From the NCBI GenBank assembly GCA_015071005.1, contig SVIG01000002.1:124001-188000 (forward strand): a stretch of DNA of 64,000 bases, written 5' to 3'. Below, piece after piece: positions 18,705 to 27,987 of the stretch. Origin of the DNA: Clostridiales bacterium. Its GTDB lineage: Bacteria > Bacillota > Clostridia > Christensenellales > Borkfalkiaceae. The notes below the pieces were generated by a model. That model worked only from the letters and a program-made list of their open reading frames with translations. It was not told where the DNA came from and did not search any database. Made by a program: the position numbers and the translations under genes. Each line of letters starts with the position of its first letter. Positions within the stretch are counted from its first letter, which is position 1.

Positions 18705-19400
18705 CTATTTAATCAAATCTTTAATCACTTCACCTGCCAAAATCAAGCCCACAACCGACGGTACGAAGGCAACGCTGCCAGGAATCGGTTTTCCCGATTC
18801 CTCGTCTACACATTCCGACGTTTTCGGTTCTTCCTTCGAATAGACCACTTTTAAGCGTTCTATACCCCGTTTTTTCAACTCTCGGCGCATAACCCTCGCC
18901 AACGGACAAACGCTCGTTTTCGAGATATCCGCGACCTCAAAAGCGGTGGGATCGAGCTTATTCCCTGCACCCATGGACGAGATGACGGGAGTATTCGCTC
19001 GATACGCTTGCTCCACGAGCGCGATTTTTCCGCTGACCGTATCGATCGCGTCCACGACGTAATCATACTTCGAAAAATCAAACTCCGCCGCCGTTTCAGG
19101 CAAGTAAAAAACGTCGCGCACCGTCACTTGAATTTCAGGGTTGATGTCCTTGATCCGCTCCGCCATCACTTCCGTTTTTTTTCTTCCAACGGTGGAATGC
19201 AACGCAATAATTTGTCGATTGATATTCGATACGCTCACCACGTCCTTATCAATCAAATCAAGCGCACCCACGCCGCTGCGCGCGAGCGCTTCCGCAACGT
19301 AGCCGCCCACGCCGCCGATCCCAAAGACCGCCACGCGGGATTTTTTCAATTTTTCTATGCCTTCTTCCCCAAGAAGAAAAGCCGTCCTTGAAAATTGCAT
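18705..19400 (-). CDS. tcdA: tRNA threonylcarbamoyladenosine dehydratase
   Basis: A 231-residue E1-like (ThiF/MoeB) protein of the TcdA/CsdL family, which cyclises t6A37 of tRNA to ct6A using ATP. The nucleotide-binding motif GIGGVGGYVAEALARSGVG lies near residue 28, followed by DKDVVSVSNINRQ, and the family C-terminal GSVAFVPSVVGLILAGEVI. It lacks the zinc CxxC pairs of MoeB. A GGAG site lies 8 bases before the ATG. Confidence 0.9.
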   Translation of the reverse strand: MQFSRTAFLLGEEGIEKLKKSRVAVFGIGGVGGYVAEALARSGVGALDLIDKDVVSVSNINRQIIALHSTVGRKKTEVMAERIKDINPEIQVTVRDVFYLPETAAEFDFSKYDYVVDAIDTVSGKIALVEQAYRANTPVISSMGAGNKLDPTAFEVADISKTSVCPLARVMRRELKKRGIERLKVVYSKEEPKTSECVDEESGKPIPGSVAFVPSVVGLILAGEVIKDLIK

Positions 19401-19423
19401 ATCTTTACTCCGTTATTTTCATC

Positions 19424-19438
19424 GCGTACACGGTACGC
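19424..19438. repeat. Mini-palindrome GCGTACACGGTACGC
   Basis: Six-base arms around ACG, between the tcdA start and the end of the upstream gene. The same 15 bases occur at 9987-10001, and related forms at 14739, 17217, 41653 and (inverted) 60958. Confidence 0.7.
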
Positions 19439-19449
19439 CCATTTCCCCT

Positions 19450-20697
19450 TTAAGCGGATTTCTTCCAAGCGTCGGGCGTAACGCGGTTTTTGATAAACCA
19501 CTCCGTATCCTTTAAGAGGGTGTTATTGTTCGAACAGTTCACCGACACTTCGCCGCCGTTACTTGAAACAACGATATTTCCGTTCATCGATTGATAACCG
19601 TTTGCATTATCCGCTACCATCGTCGTCACGTACACCTTTTGCGTGTACGGCGCAATTCTATCCACAAAGGCTTGCGCAGGGAACATATTTGCCGGCTCAT
19701 CCGTGTACTCGTCGCTACCCGCACAGCAGCAAACGCAAACGATTTCGGGCTGAATCGCAGAAAGAAGCGCGTCCGTGCTCGACGTGGGACTGCCGTGGTG
19801 ACCGCCTTTATAGAGCTTGCACTTGGGCAATTTATTATTTGCTACCAGCGAAGCTTCGCCGTCCTTTTCCAAGTCGCCCGTGAAAAGATAGTTGTTCGAG
19901 CCTTGCGTTAAAAGCATACAAACGGAATAGTCGTTTTCGTCGCTCGTCTTTTCTTCGTAGAACTTTTGATAAAGGAAATTCATGGTGATATCGTTCGCAA
20001 GGGTGTAGCTGCGGCTTGCGCCGTTAGCGTTATTCCAGCATTCGAGCGCGGTGTAGACCGTTGCGCCTTGCGATTTGGAATACTCTACGGCGTCTAAATA
20101 CTCGGCATACAAGGTTTTATTCCCCTTATCCGTTAACAGCGGTTGATTGGTCAAAGAAAACTGAATTAACGTACCCACTTTATATTCGTACAGCACGCCC
20201 GTGCGAGCATTGCCTACTTTATTGCCGATAAAAGCCGCAATATGGTCTTCGTGGGCGTGTGTTGCAATCACGTATTCGAGCGTACCGTCGGCACAATATT
20301 TCTCTAAATACGCGTTGATCGTGGGCGCGGAATTCTTCTTCGAGCCTGCGTCGATCAAAATTTCCGTATCGCCGATATCAATCAGCGTGCAATCGCCCGT
20401 ATTACCGTTGCCAAGCTCTAAAAAGTGAATGCTCAATTCGTCCGTGACAATCACGCCGCCTTCGGGCGGTTCGCTCGTTTCGGGATTTTCGCTCGTTTCG
20501 GGCGCTTCCGCGCTTTCGCTCGTGGAATCCTTTTCTAAAAACGGGATTGTGATAATCCCTTTCTTATGTAAAAACAGTCCGACAAAAATCGCTGCGACGA
20601 GGAGTACGACGATGATAAAGGTAATCAAGGGGTACTTTTTCGCCACTTTCTCGACTTGTTTTTTCACTTGTCTTTTTGTACTTTTTCTTCTTGCCAT
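19450..20697 (-). CDS. Membrane-anchored ComEC-like metallo-beta-lactamase-fold protein
   Basis: 415 residues. A basic N-terminus and one membrane helix (about 23-45) are followed by a Ser/Glu/Pro/Thr linker with ETSENPETSEPPE repeats, then an extracytoplasmic MBL domain. The domain has THAHEDHIAAFIG (metal site), DAGSKKNS, FTGDLEKDGE and KGGHHGSPTSS. This matches the C-terminal nuclease-like domain of ComEC without its channel part; such stand-alone proteins are proposed extracellular hydrolases or nucleases. The ribosome binding site before the ATG is poor. It is first in the minus-strand run leading to tcdA and the symporter. Confidence 0.85.
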   Translation of the reverse strand: MARRKSTKRQVKKQVEKVAKKYPLITFIIVVLLVAAIFVGLFLHKKGIITIPFLEKDSTSESAEAPETSENPETSEPPEGGVIVTDELSIHFLELGNGNTGDCTLIDIGDTEILIDAGSKKNSAPTINAYLEKYCADGTLEYVIATHAHEDHIAAFIGNKVGNARTGVLYEYKVGTLIQFSLTNQPLLTDKGNKTLYAEYLDAVEYSKSQGATVYTALECWNNANGASRSYTLANDITMNFLYQKFYEEKTSDENDYSVCMLLTQGSNNYLFTGDLEKDGEASLVANNKLPKCKLYKGGHHGSPTSSTDALLSAIQPEIVCVCCCAGSDEYTDEPANMFPAQAFVDRIAPYTQKVYVTTMVADNANGYQSMNGNIVVSSNGGEVSVNCSNNNTLLKDTEWFIKNRVTPDAWKKSA

Positions 20698-20727
20698 AAT
20701 TTATCTAAAAAAATGCTTTTCTTTGAA

Positions 20728-20765
20728 AAAACTGCCGTCGACTTTGCCGACGGCAGTTTTGTGTT
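20728..20765. terminator. Terminator after the pfl genes
   Basis: Hairpin of AAAACTGCCGTCG and its complement, with a T-run on the minus strand, 26 bases downstream of the glycyl-radical gene. Confidence 0.8.
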
Positions 20766-20790
20766 CATGGATTATTCCCAAAAGCCACGA

Positions 20791-21024
20791 TTACATGGAT
20801 TCGTGAATGGTTCTGGAAATAACGTCATCCTGTTGTTCTTTCGTGAGCTTAATGAAGTTTACCGCATAGCCGGATACACGAATGGTAAGCTGAGGGTATT
20901 TTTCAGGGTGCGCTTGCGCGTCCAAAAGCGTTTCACGATTGAATACGTTTACGTTGAGATGGAAACCACCGTCGCTAACGTAGGTATCCAACATTTGAAC
21001 CAAGTTATCTACTCTATTCGACAT
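20791..21024 (-). CDS. Stand-alone glycyl-radical domain of split pyruvate formate-lyase
   Basis: 77 residues that match only the extreme C-terminus of pyruvate formate-lyase and the E. coli spare-part protein YfiD/Grc[21 protein letters not shown], then [12 protein letters not shown] with the radical-bearing Gly52, ending [17 protein letters not shown]. It has its own ATG and an AAGGAG site 9 bases upstream, so it is a separate protein and not a frameshift product. The neighbouring pflB ends exactly where this begins, so together they make about 755 residues, the normal PFL length. It would be activated by PflA and assemble with the larger part to give formate and acetyl-CoA. Confidence 0.92.
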   Translation of the reverse strand: MSNRVDNLVQMLDTYVSDGGFHLNVNVFNRETLLDAQAHPEKYPQLTIRVSGYAVNFIKLTKEQQDDVISRTIHESM

Positions 21025-21058
21025 AATATTATCTCCTTTCTATTATTGTATTTTCCGC

Positions 21059-21093
21059 AGCGAGCTTTTGCGAATAACTCGCGAAAGCTCGCT
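21059..21093 (-). other. Hairpin between the two pfl parts
   Basis: Perfect 10-base arms (AGCGAGCTTT and AAAGCTCGCT) around a loop that itself has TGCGA/TCGCG complementarity. There is no T-run. It may protect or process the mRNA so that the two parts are made in different amounts. Confidence 0.6.
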
Positions 21094-21118
21094 GTGAATT
21101 TGCGGTTTTTGAAAACGA

Positions 21119-23155
21119 TTAGTCGTCTTCTCTGCCAAGCGAACCGGGCGTGATCGAGAAGGTGTTCGAAATACCGTCTCTCGAATATTCGTAAGGAATC
21201 TTCGCAACCGATTCAAGGGAAGCCAATGCACCGTTCATATCTCTGCCGTGCATGGGGTTAGCACCGGGAGCAAGAGGCGTACCGCCACGTCTACCGTCGG
21301 GCGTATTACCCGTCTTCTTACCGTATACAACGTTCGACGTGATCGTCAAAATCGACGTCGTGGGAACGCTTTCACGATAGGTGTAGTGGCTCTTAACCTT
21401 CTTCATGAAGGACTTAACGATCCATACAGCGATTTCGTCAACTCTATCGTCGTTGTTACCGTACTTAGGATAATCCCCTTCGATCTTGTAATCTACAACG
21501 ATACCGTCTTCGTTACGAACGGGGTAAACCTTTGCGTACTTGATAGCGGAAAGCGAGTCAGCCGCGCAGGAAAGACCTGCGATACCCGTTGCGAAGAAAC
21601 GGCGTACTTTCGTATCGTGCAATGCCATTTCAAGGGATTCATAGCTGTACTTATCGTGCATATAGTGGATAAGGTTAAGGGTGTTCACGTATACTTCTGC
21701 AAGCCACGTCATCATATTGTCGAACTTCGCAAGAACTTCGTCGTAGTTGAGCGCGCCGTCGCCGTAGATGGGAACAAATTCAGGGGAAACCTGCATAGGT
21801 TTGCCGGTCACCTTATCTTTCATAATTTCGTCTTTACCGCCGTTGATAGCGTAAAGCAAGCACTTCGCAAGGTTTGCTCTCGCGCCGAAGAACTGCATGT
21901 CTTTACCGACTTTCATACAGCTTACGCAGCAAGCGATTGCGTAGTCGTCGCCCATTTCCGCTCTCATCAATTCGTCGCTTTCGTATTGAATGGACGACGT
22001 ACGGATAGAGATGTCTGCGCAGAACTTCTTGAAGTTTGCGGGCAATCTCTTCGACCAAAGAACGGTGAGGTTGGGTTCGGGTGCAGGGCCAAGGTTGTCA
22101 AGCGTGTGCAATACACGGAACGCCGTCTTCGTAACAAGCGTTCTGCCGTCTACGCCCATACCGCCGATCGCTTCGGTTACCCACGTGGGGTCGCCCGAGA
22201 ACAATTCGTTGTATTCTTTCGTTCTCATGAACTTCACTATACGAAGCTTCATGATGAAGTGATCGATAAATTCTTGCGCTTCCGTTTCGGTGATGATACC
22301 CTTTGCAAGGTCACGTTCGATATAGATATCAAGGAACGTCGTGTTTCTACCGATGGACATCGCCGCGCCGTTTTGATCCTTAACTGCGCCAAGATAACCA
22401 AAGTACAACGCTTGGATGGCTTGTTGTGCCGTTTCAGCGGGCTTGGAAATGTCGCAGCCGTAGCTTGCAGCCATTGCTTTCAAGCCTTTAAGCGCTTTGA
22501 TTTGTTCAGCGATTTCTTCACGGTCTCTAACCTTATCGGGAGTCATCGTGCCGCCCATAGCAAGCTTGTCTTCTTCTTTCTTTTGAACGAGGTAGTCGAT
22601 ACCGTAAAGAGCAACTCTACGATAATCGCCGATGATACGACCACGGCCGTAAGCGTCGGGCAAACCCGTCAAAATGTGTGCGGAACGAACCGCTCTCATT
22701 TCAGGCGTATATGCGTCGAACACGCCTTCGTTGTGCGTCTTACGATACTTCGTGAAGATTTCCTTTACGCCCGGATCCAATTCGTAGCCGTACATATTCA
22801 ATGCGCCTTCGGACATACGAATACCGCCGAAGGGTTGCAAAGCGCGCTTGAAAGGTTCGTCCGTTTGAAGACCAACGATCTTTTCAAGGTCCTTATCCAA
22901 ATAACCTGCGCCGTGGGACGTAAGCGTGGAAACGATCTTCGTATCCGCGTTCAAAACGCCGCCTGCCGCAATTTCTTTCTTCGTGAGATCGCAAACGATA
23001 TCCCAAAGTTTTTTCGTAGCTTCCGTTGCAGGAGCAAGGAATGCTGCGTCGCCTTCATACGGCGTATAGTTGTGCTGAATGAAATCACGCACGTCTATTT
23101 CGTCGCTACACCATTTACCGGGAACAAAACCTTCCCAACCTTTGTATTGAACCAT
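21119..23155 (-). CDS. pflB: Pyruvate formate-lyase, catalytic part lacking the glycyl-radical domain
   Basis: 678 residues. It is clearly PFL (not a diol dehydratase or choline lyase) by the adjacent catalytic cysteines near residues 407-408 ([20 protein letters not shown]) and by family segments such as [17 protein letters not shown] and [20 protein letters not shown]. It stops at [12 protein letters not shown], about 75 residues short, just before the linker to the Gly loop. The missing C-terminus is the separate downstream gene. ATG with a GGAG site. The upstream neighbours are the thioredoxin-like gene and pflA. Confidence 0.93.
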   Translation of the reverse strand: MVQYKGWEGFVPGKWCSDEIDVRDFIQHNYTPYEGDAAFLAPATEATKKLWDIVCDLTKKEIAAGGVLNADTKIVSTLTSHGAGYLDKDLEKIVGLQTDEPFKRALQPFGGIRMSEGALNMYGYELDPGVKEIFTKYRKTHNEGVFDAYTPEMRAVRSAHILTGLPDAYGRGRIIGDYRRVALYGIDYLVQKKEEDKLAMGGTMTPDKVRDREEIAEQIKALKGLKAMAASYGCDISKPAETAQQAIQALYFGYLGAVKDQNGAAMSIGRNTTFLDIYIERDLAKGIITETEAQEFIDHFIMKLRIVKFMRTKEYNELFSGDPTWVTEAIGGMGVDGRTLVTKTAFRVLHTLDNLGPAPEPNLTVLWSKRLPANFKKFCADISIRTSSIQYESDELMRAEMGDDYAIACCVSCMKVGKDMQFFGARANLAKCLLYAINGGKDEIMKDKVTGKPMQVSPEFVPIYGDGALNYDEVLAKFDNMMTWLAEVYVNTLNLIHYMHDKYSYESLEMALHDTKVRRFFATGIAGLSCAADSLSAIKYAKVYPVRNEDGIVVDYKIEGDYPKYGNNDDRVDEIAVWIVKSFMKKVKSHYTYRESVPTTSILTITSNVVYGKKTGNTPDGRRGGTPLAPGANPMHGRDMNGALASLESVAKIPYEYSRDGISNTFSITPGSLGREDD

Positions 23156-23221
23156 AACAGTAACTCCTATTATTTTATTTTTCCTTTATGACAACCGTTT
23201 CACAACGGATTGTTTTCGTAT

Positions 23222-23542
23222 TTATTTACTCGCTTTGCGCTCTTCGATCTTTGCGTCCAACCAAAGCTCTAAAATCTCTTCCGGTTGATACCCAGCGCAA
23301 CGGGCGAAGATTTCCCCGTCGTCAAAAAGCAAGATCGTGGGTACTTTTTCCACTTCCCAAGCTTCCATCAAGGGCAAAGTCGAATAGTCCGCTTCCACGT
23401 GCACCAAACGGATATCGCCGCGCGCGTCGCACAATTCCTTCAAAATCGGCATCAGCGTTAAGCAGTTGGCGCAAGACTCGCCGCTCACTTCCACGCAGCA
23501 AAGCCCTTTCAATTCGTCCTTGTAGTTCTTTTCGTTGATCAT
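23222..23542 (-). CDS. Thioredoxin-family protein
   Basis: A 106-residue thioredoxin fold with the redox motif as CANC (SGESCANCLTLM, about residues 24-27) and the cis-Pro in VEKVPTILLFDDGE. The unusual active-site dipeptide and a Cys pair just upstream (GLCCVEV) set it apart from TrxA. Its ATG overlaps the pflA stop (ATGA), and pflB follows, so it is embedded in the formate-lyase operon. A role in thiol maintenance of PFL or PflA is possible but is inference. Confidence 0.82.
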   Translation of the reverse strand: MINEKNYKDELKGLCCVEVSGESCANCLTLMPILKELCDARGDIRLVHVEADYSTLPLMEAWEVEKVPTILLFDDGEIFARCAGYQPEEILELWLDAKIEERKASK

Positions 23543-24273
23543 ACTCTACCTTCTATCAAAATCCGCTTAGCATTGAGCACTCGTTCTTTCTTGGGCGACT
23601 CGACGTCTTTGAGCGGATATTCTATACCCAGCTTTTCGTACTTAACTACGCCCATCGTGTGATAGGGAAGCACTTCCACCTTCTCTAACGTTTCAAGCCC
23701 GTCGATGAACGCGCGGACGCGTTTTAAGCTCTCGTCGTCGTCCGTAATCCCAGGCACGAGCACTTGGCGAATCCAAAGCTTGACCTTTTTCTCGCTGACG
23801 AACTTCGCAAACGCGAGCGTATTCGCATTCGACTGCCCCGTGAGCTTTTTACAAGCCTCGTCGTCGATATGCTTGATATCGAGCATCACAAGATCGGTAA
23901 GCGAAAGCAGTTTTTCGTGTTTTTCCACGCTCACCGCCGAGTTTGGATTAAACGTAATCCCCGACGTATCGATGCAGGTATGCACTCCCTTGGCTTTGAG
24001 CAAGGTGAAAAGCTCGATGACGAAATCGATTTGCACGAGCGGTTCGCCGCCCGTCACGGTCACGCCGCCTTTCTCGCCGAAATAGTTCCGATAGCGAAGG
24101 GCGCGCTCTACCACCGCTTCCACCGTGTATTCCGTACCTTCGCCAATCGCCCACGTATCGGGATTATGACAATACTGACAGCGAAGCGGACAGCCTTGCA
24201 GGAAAATCACGAAACGAATCCCCGGCCCGTCTACCGTACCGAATGATTCAAACGAATGAATACGTCCCGTCAT
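23539..24273 (-). CDS. pflA: Pyruvate formate-lyase activating enzyme (radical SAM)
   Basis: 244 residues from the ATG at 24273 (MTGRIHSFESFGTVDGPGIR), which is the family's N-terminus and has a GGGGG-type site 6 bases upstream; a longer frame exists but is unsupported. The radical-SAM cluster cysteines are in CPLRCQYC, and the SAM-binding GGEPLVQ follows. It abstracts hydrogen from the Gly of the separate 77-residue domain. First gene of the pfl cluster. Confidence 0.93.
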   Translation of the reverse strand: MTGRIHSFESFGTVDGPGIRFVIFLQGCPLRCQYCHNPDTWAIGEGTEYTVEAVVERALRYRNYFGEKGGVTVTGGEPLVQIDFVIELFTLLKAKGVHTCIDTSGITFNPNSAVSVEKHEKLLSLTDLVMLDIKHIDDEACKKLTGQSNANTLAFAKFVSEKKVKLWIRQVLVPGITDDDESLKRVRAFIDGLETLEKVEVLPYHTMGVVKYEKLGIEYPLKDVESPKKERVLNAKRILIEGRV

Positions 24274-24443
24274 GATTACCCCCAAGAATTGCCGAGCTCT
24301 TCGGGCTTTTTTCAGTTTACTGAAATTCGTCCCTTGTCTCGCACATTGTATTATAGCAAAAGTCTTTCGATTTGTCAAGCCTTTGTAGATATTCTTTTTA
24401 TCTTTTTCGTATTTTATACGAAAGAAGAATTTTCCATTAAAAA

Positions 24444-24482
24444 GAGCGCGGAATTGCGCTTTTTAGCCGCAATTCCGCGCTC
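24444..24482. terminator. Terminator of the glycan/phosphatase operon
   Basis: 15-base perfect arms (GAGCGCGGAATTGCG and complement) with an A/T-rich flank, 5 bases beyond the phosphatase stop on the minus strand. Confidence 0.75.
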
Positions 24483-24487
24483 AATCC

Positions 24488-25651
24488 TCAATCTTCTACG
24501 CCGAAAAGGTCACACATAATTTCAAATACGTCCGTATTCTTGATAAGCTCGTCCGTTTCAAAGGAATACTGCGAGAAATCCACGTCCGCGCCGTTGATAA
24601 AGCACCAAACGTCTGCCGCGCTGTGTCCCGTTGAGCCCCAATCGAAATACTCACTATACCCGTTGCCGTTATACGCTTCCATCAAGGTTTCTTGATTAAG
24701 CCCGTCGTAAAGCTGCAAGTCGCCCGTTTCGTGGTCCGCCGTGACGATCACCACCGTATCGTCGCGCCCTTCCGCCCATTCCAAAACCGCTTGCACAGCG
24801 TCGTCAAACGCCATCAGCTCGTCAATCATATACTTGATATCGTTATCGTGTCCGCCGTGGTCGATATGCGAACCTTCCGCCATCAGGAAGAACCCATCCT
24901 CATCTTGGGATAAATATTCAAGCGCCTCTACCACCACACGGTCAAACGCCGTACTTGCAACCCCGTCAGCCATAGATTCCGCTTCCGCTTTAATCATATA
25001 GGACCCAAAAATTTTCTCCGAAGTCGCTTCCGAGATATCCGCCACGTCTTTGATTTTCTCATAACCGTTCGACTTCAAGGGCATTTCTTCCGTCGTGTCT
25101 ATAAGATAACTTGCAAACAAGTTCACGTTGCTCGATTCCGCCGCGGAATTCATCAAAATGAGCGATTGACCACGCGCGCCCGCATGCCCCGAAAAGCCCA
25201 TCGGCGTCGCACCCGTCAATTCTTCCGTTGCAATAATCCCCGTACGTTTGCCAAGACCGTGCGCGATGTCTACAATCGTCGTAAGATCCTCCAATGCGTT
25301 GTTTTTACCGATGACTCCGTTGTTCGTACGCACACCCGTTGCCAACGCCGTTGCCGCCGCTGCCGAGTCGGTGACGACGCTATTCGCCGAACGCGTTTCC
25401 ACCTTCGTCGCATAAGGGAATTTTTGCATCGTAAGCTTTTCCCCTTTGAAAATTTCGCCTACCGTGACTTGGTTGGGTCCCATGCCGTCCCCAATCAACA
25501 AAATGATATTCTTCGCCGTCGTGACGTTTTCTAAAATAATCGTCTTGTTTTCGTCTTTACCGCCCTTGTCGCCGCAAGAAACCAGCGAAAAACAGGTCGC
25601 ACCGGCAAGCGCAAGAGAGAGCCATCTTTTTGCATTTTTGAATTTTTTCAT
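24488..25651 (-). CDS. Secreted alkaline phosphatase lipoprotein
   Basis: 387 residues. The signal peptide ends in a lipobox (SLVSC, Cys about 26). The alkaline phosphatase fold is shown by the metal site LIGDGMGPNQ, the nucleophile Ser in VTDSAAAATALATG, EGSHIDHGGHDND, and TADHETGDLQ. It should hydrolyse phosphomonoesters outside the cell. At about 390 residues it is shorter than E. coli PhoA but normal for Firmicutes enzymes. It is the last gene in an operon with GtrA, a GT39 enzyme and a flavin oxidoreductase, separated by 23 bases from gtrA. Confidence 0.92.
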   Translation of the reverse strand: MKKFKNAKRWLSLALAGATCFSLVSCGDKGGKDENKTIILENVTTAKNIILLIGDGMGPNQVTVGEIFKGEKLTMQKFPYATKVETRSANSVVTDSAAAATALATGVRTNNGVIGKNNALEDLTTIVDIAHGLGKRTGIIATEELTGATPMGFSGHAGARGQSLILMNSAAESSNVNLFASYLIDTTEEMPLKSNGYEKIKDVADISEATSEKIFGSYMIKAEAESMADGVASTAFDRVVVEALEYLSQDEDGFFLMAEGSHIDHGGHDNDIKYMIDELMAFDDAVQAVLEWAEGRDDTVVIVTADHETGDLQLYDGLNQETLMEAYNGNGYSEYFDWGSTGHSAADVWCFINGADVDFSQYSFETDELIKNTDVFEIMCDLFGVED

Positions 25652-25674
25652 ACGTCTTTCCTCTGTGTGTTATT

Positions 25675-26181
25675 TTATGATTTGAAAACGAAAATCTTTC
25701 TGCCTAAATAGTTCCAAATCAGCACGATTCCCGTCATCACGCATTTCATCAGCCACCATTTCCATGCCTCGCCTAAAAATTCCACGCTACCGAAAAGCGA
25801 AAAGTTCGGCAAAACTTTCACAAGCAACATCCCTATCCAAGTAATTCCCAAGCCAATCACGCCAATCAGCGTGAAAATCAAGAAGGACTTCTTCGAAGTC
25901 GCTTCCTTTTTATCGCGTACCGCGCGGAAGACGAAATGAATAGACAAAACCCAATTCACCGTCAAACCAGCCGTAAAACCGAATAAGACGGAAAAGGTCG
26001 TCGCCCAAAAATGTCCTACGAGATCCGTCGGGAGTAGGAAATGGAAAAATAGATAGCTCACGGTATAATCCACCACCGTTGCCGTACCGCCTACGAGCAA
26101 AAAGCGGAAAATTTCCCAAAAAAGCTCTTTTTTCGTTTGTTTGTGCGGAGTTTTTTCTGCTCCGTTATTAAGTTCTTCCAT
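25675..26181 (-). CDS. GtrA-family membrane protein
   Basis: 168 residues with four membrane segments and the GtrA signature FLLVGGTATVVDYTVSYLFF and GLTVNWVLSIHFVF. GtrA-like proteins assist flipping of lipid-linked sugars or partner membrane glycosyltransferases. It lies 18 bases after the GT39 gene, which supports a joint role in surface glycosylation. Confidence 0.88.
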   Translation of the reverse strand: MEELNNGAEKTPHKQTKKELFWEIFRFLLVGGTATVVDYTVSYLFFHFLLPTDLVGHFWATTFSVLFGFTAGLTVNWVLSIHFVFRAVRDKKEATSKKSFLIFTLIGVIGLGITWIGMLLVKVLPNFSLFGSVEFLGEAWKWWLMKCVMTGIVLIWNYLGRKIFVFKS

Positions 26182-26199
26182 AGTACACCTTACATTCGC

Positions 26200-27969
26200 T
26201 TAAACGCAACCGCAATAGAATAATACCGAGAAAAGCAAGAACGCGCTTACGGAAAAAAGCATCGCTCGATCGATCGCCACCGACGTTTTTCCGTTGTCCG
26301 TCGCCAAAATTTTGTGCGTATAGCCTACGGCGAGCGCAAGCCCCAAAATAATCGGCATTATATAACGGAAATCCATTGTACAAGCATACGGCATTTGGAT
26401 ATAGAAATACACTTCCGAGGCAGCCTGCGAGAGCAAGAGCAGGACAATAAAGAGCAAATCCGCCCCGCTTAACTTCACGTCCTTTAATAAATCGCCGCCC
26501 GATTTCCGCTTCTTTGCGTACAGCACGATCGCGCGAATCATACCCACGAGCAGCGCAAAACAGCTTACCCACGCCAAGAAGAGCGCCACCGTGCCAAACC
26601 CCGCGCCATTGGGATAGGTAAACTCACCGAAAACCGCCGAGCGCACGCTATAATTGAACAAATTGTAATGCCCGTTTGCGCCGTAGATTGTATGCGCGTC
26701 ATCTGCCCATTTTGAGAAGGGCACGCAATAGAGCGAGCCAAAATATTCGTTCGCATCAAACGCCACGAAAAATCTTTCGAAGAAAGAATGTCTTTCCGTA
26801 GAGAGCAAACGATTCAAATTCGAGAACACGAACCCAAACTCTTGATCGAATCTCTTTTTTACGTAAATTTGAAACCAAAGCCCAATCGGCGCGCAAATTA
26901 CCAAAAATACGCCGTACTGCAAGCAAAGCTTTTTCCAAGACATAGCCCCCTTACTCTTTCTCGCCGTACCGATGAGCTCGTAAAGGAAAATGCCGCCAAT
27001 AGGCAAGCAAACGGTCGCGGAAGAAAGCTTCGCCATCATCCCCAACCCCGCGGCAAGCGCGCAAAGCCAAATATAGACGGGGGATTTTCCGCCCTTTTGC
27101 CATTTCAAGGCGTAGTAAATCGCCGTCATACTCAACATATATGCAAGCGCGTCGTTATTGACCATCCCTGCGAATTGAATATGCCTAGGGAAGAAAATCA
27201 CAAACGCCGAAAGGAATACTTCCGTTTTCTTTGAAAAATGGAAGAGCTTGATCGTTTTCAAAAGCACCACGCAGGTGATCACTGAGTACATGACGGATAA
27301 AATCTGCGTTGTCGAGTACAAATAATAACGCTCGGCTGTCACGTATTCCTTTATCTTGCTGGACAAGCCGCTATGCCCGTATAAGAACTTCGACGGGAAA
27401 TAATTCCCCATGCCAAACACCTTTGTCAGCACGTCGGTAAACAAGTCCATAAACTTCATAAACGCCGCTTGCATAAACGCGTTCAAAGGCGGATGATAGA
27501 ATTGATAATAGTTCGACGAGGGCAGCTTGCCCGTTGAGAAAATCGTCCATGCGTACGCCTCGTGACCGGCGCAAATTTTCTTGGACGTACTATAATGATA
27601 GGTGTCTTGCTGTCTTACCGATATAGGCGTATAAAGCATATACCCGATACGAAGAATACAGCCCAAGATGAACATCAGCAGGATAATTCTCGACGCTGTA
27701 AGGCGTTTTGTGATACCCATGTACGCGCCGACGAGAATTACCGCCGCCAAACCAAACGCAATAAACGTCTGCCCCGCCGCGCTTTGATACTGCGGTTTTA
27801 GCCAAAGAAAGAGCACGAGCGTAACCACGAATACAAGCGCGTAAACCCCTGCTTCTTTCAGGCATTTCCGCCAAACCTCTTTCTTATTCAGTTTTGGCTC
27901 TTGTTCGAGCGGTTGCCCTTCCCCGTCTTGGGGAATTAGCGGTAATTTTTCCGTTTGCGTCGTTTGCAT
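26200..27969 (-). CDS. GT39/PMT-type polytopic glycosyltransferase
   Basis: 589 residues with about 11-13 membrane segments and the PMT/ArnT-like features QQDTYHY after the first helices and YHPPLNAFMQ. Such enzymes move a sugar from a polyprenyl-phosphate donor to a cell-surface acceptor. The Pro/Gln-rich cytoplasmic N-terminus (about 30 residues) is unremarkable. It sits between the flavin oxidoreductase and gtrA with 18-base gaps. Confidence 0.85.
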   Translation of the reverse strand: MQTTQTEKLPLIPQDGEGQPLEQEPKLNKKEVWRKCLKEAGVYALVFVVTLVLFLWLKPQYQSAAGQTFIAFGLAAVILVGAYMGITKRLTASRIILLMFILGCILRIGYMLYTPISVRQQDTYHYSTSKKICAGHEAYAWTIFSTGKLPSSNYYQFYHPPLNAFMQAAFMKFMDLFTDVLTKVFGMGNYFPSKFLYGHSGLSSKIKEYVTAERYYLYSTTQILSVMYSVITCVVLLKTIKLFHFSKKTEVFLSAFVIFFPRHIQFAGMVNNDALAYMLSMTAIYYALKWQKGGKSPVYIWLCALAAGLGMMAKLSSATVCLPIGGIFLYELIGTARKSKGAMSWKKLCLQYGVFLVICAPIGLWFQIYVKKRFDQEFGFVFSNLNRLLSTERHSFFERFFVAFDANEYFGSLYCVPFSKWADDAHTIYGANGHYNLFNYSVRSAVFGEFTYPNGAGFGTVALFLAWVSCFALLVGMIRAIVLYAKKRKSGGDLLKDVKLSGADLLFIVLLLLSQAASEVYFYIQMPYACTMDFRYIMPIILGLALAVGYTHKILATDNGKTSVAIDRAMLFSVSAFLLFSVLFYCGCV

Positions 27970-27987
27970 AATCCGTTATCCGTTCTC

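Noticed and set aside
21248-23191. 647-codon plus-strand frame opposite pflB
   Set aside because: Same antisense shadow effect; no family motif and no start signal.
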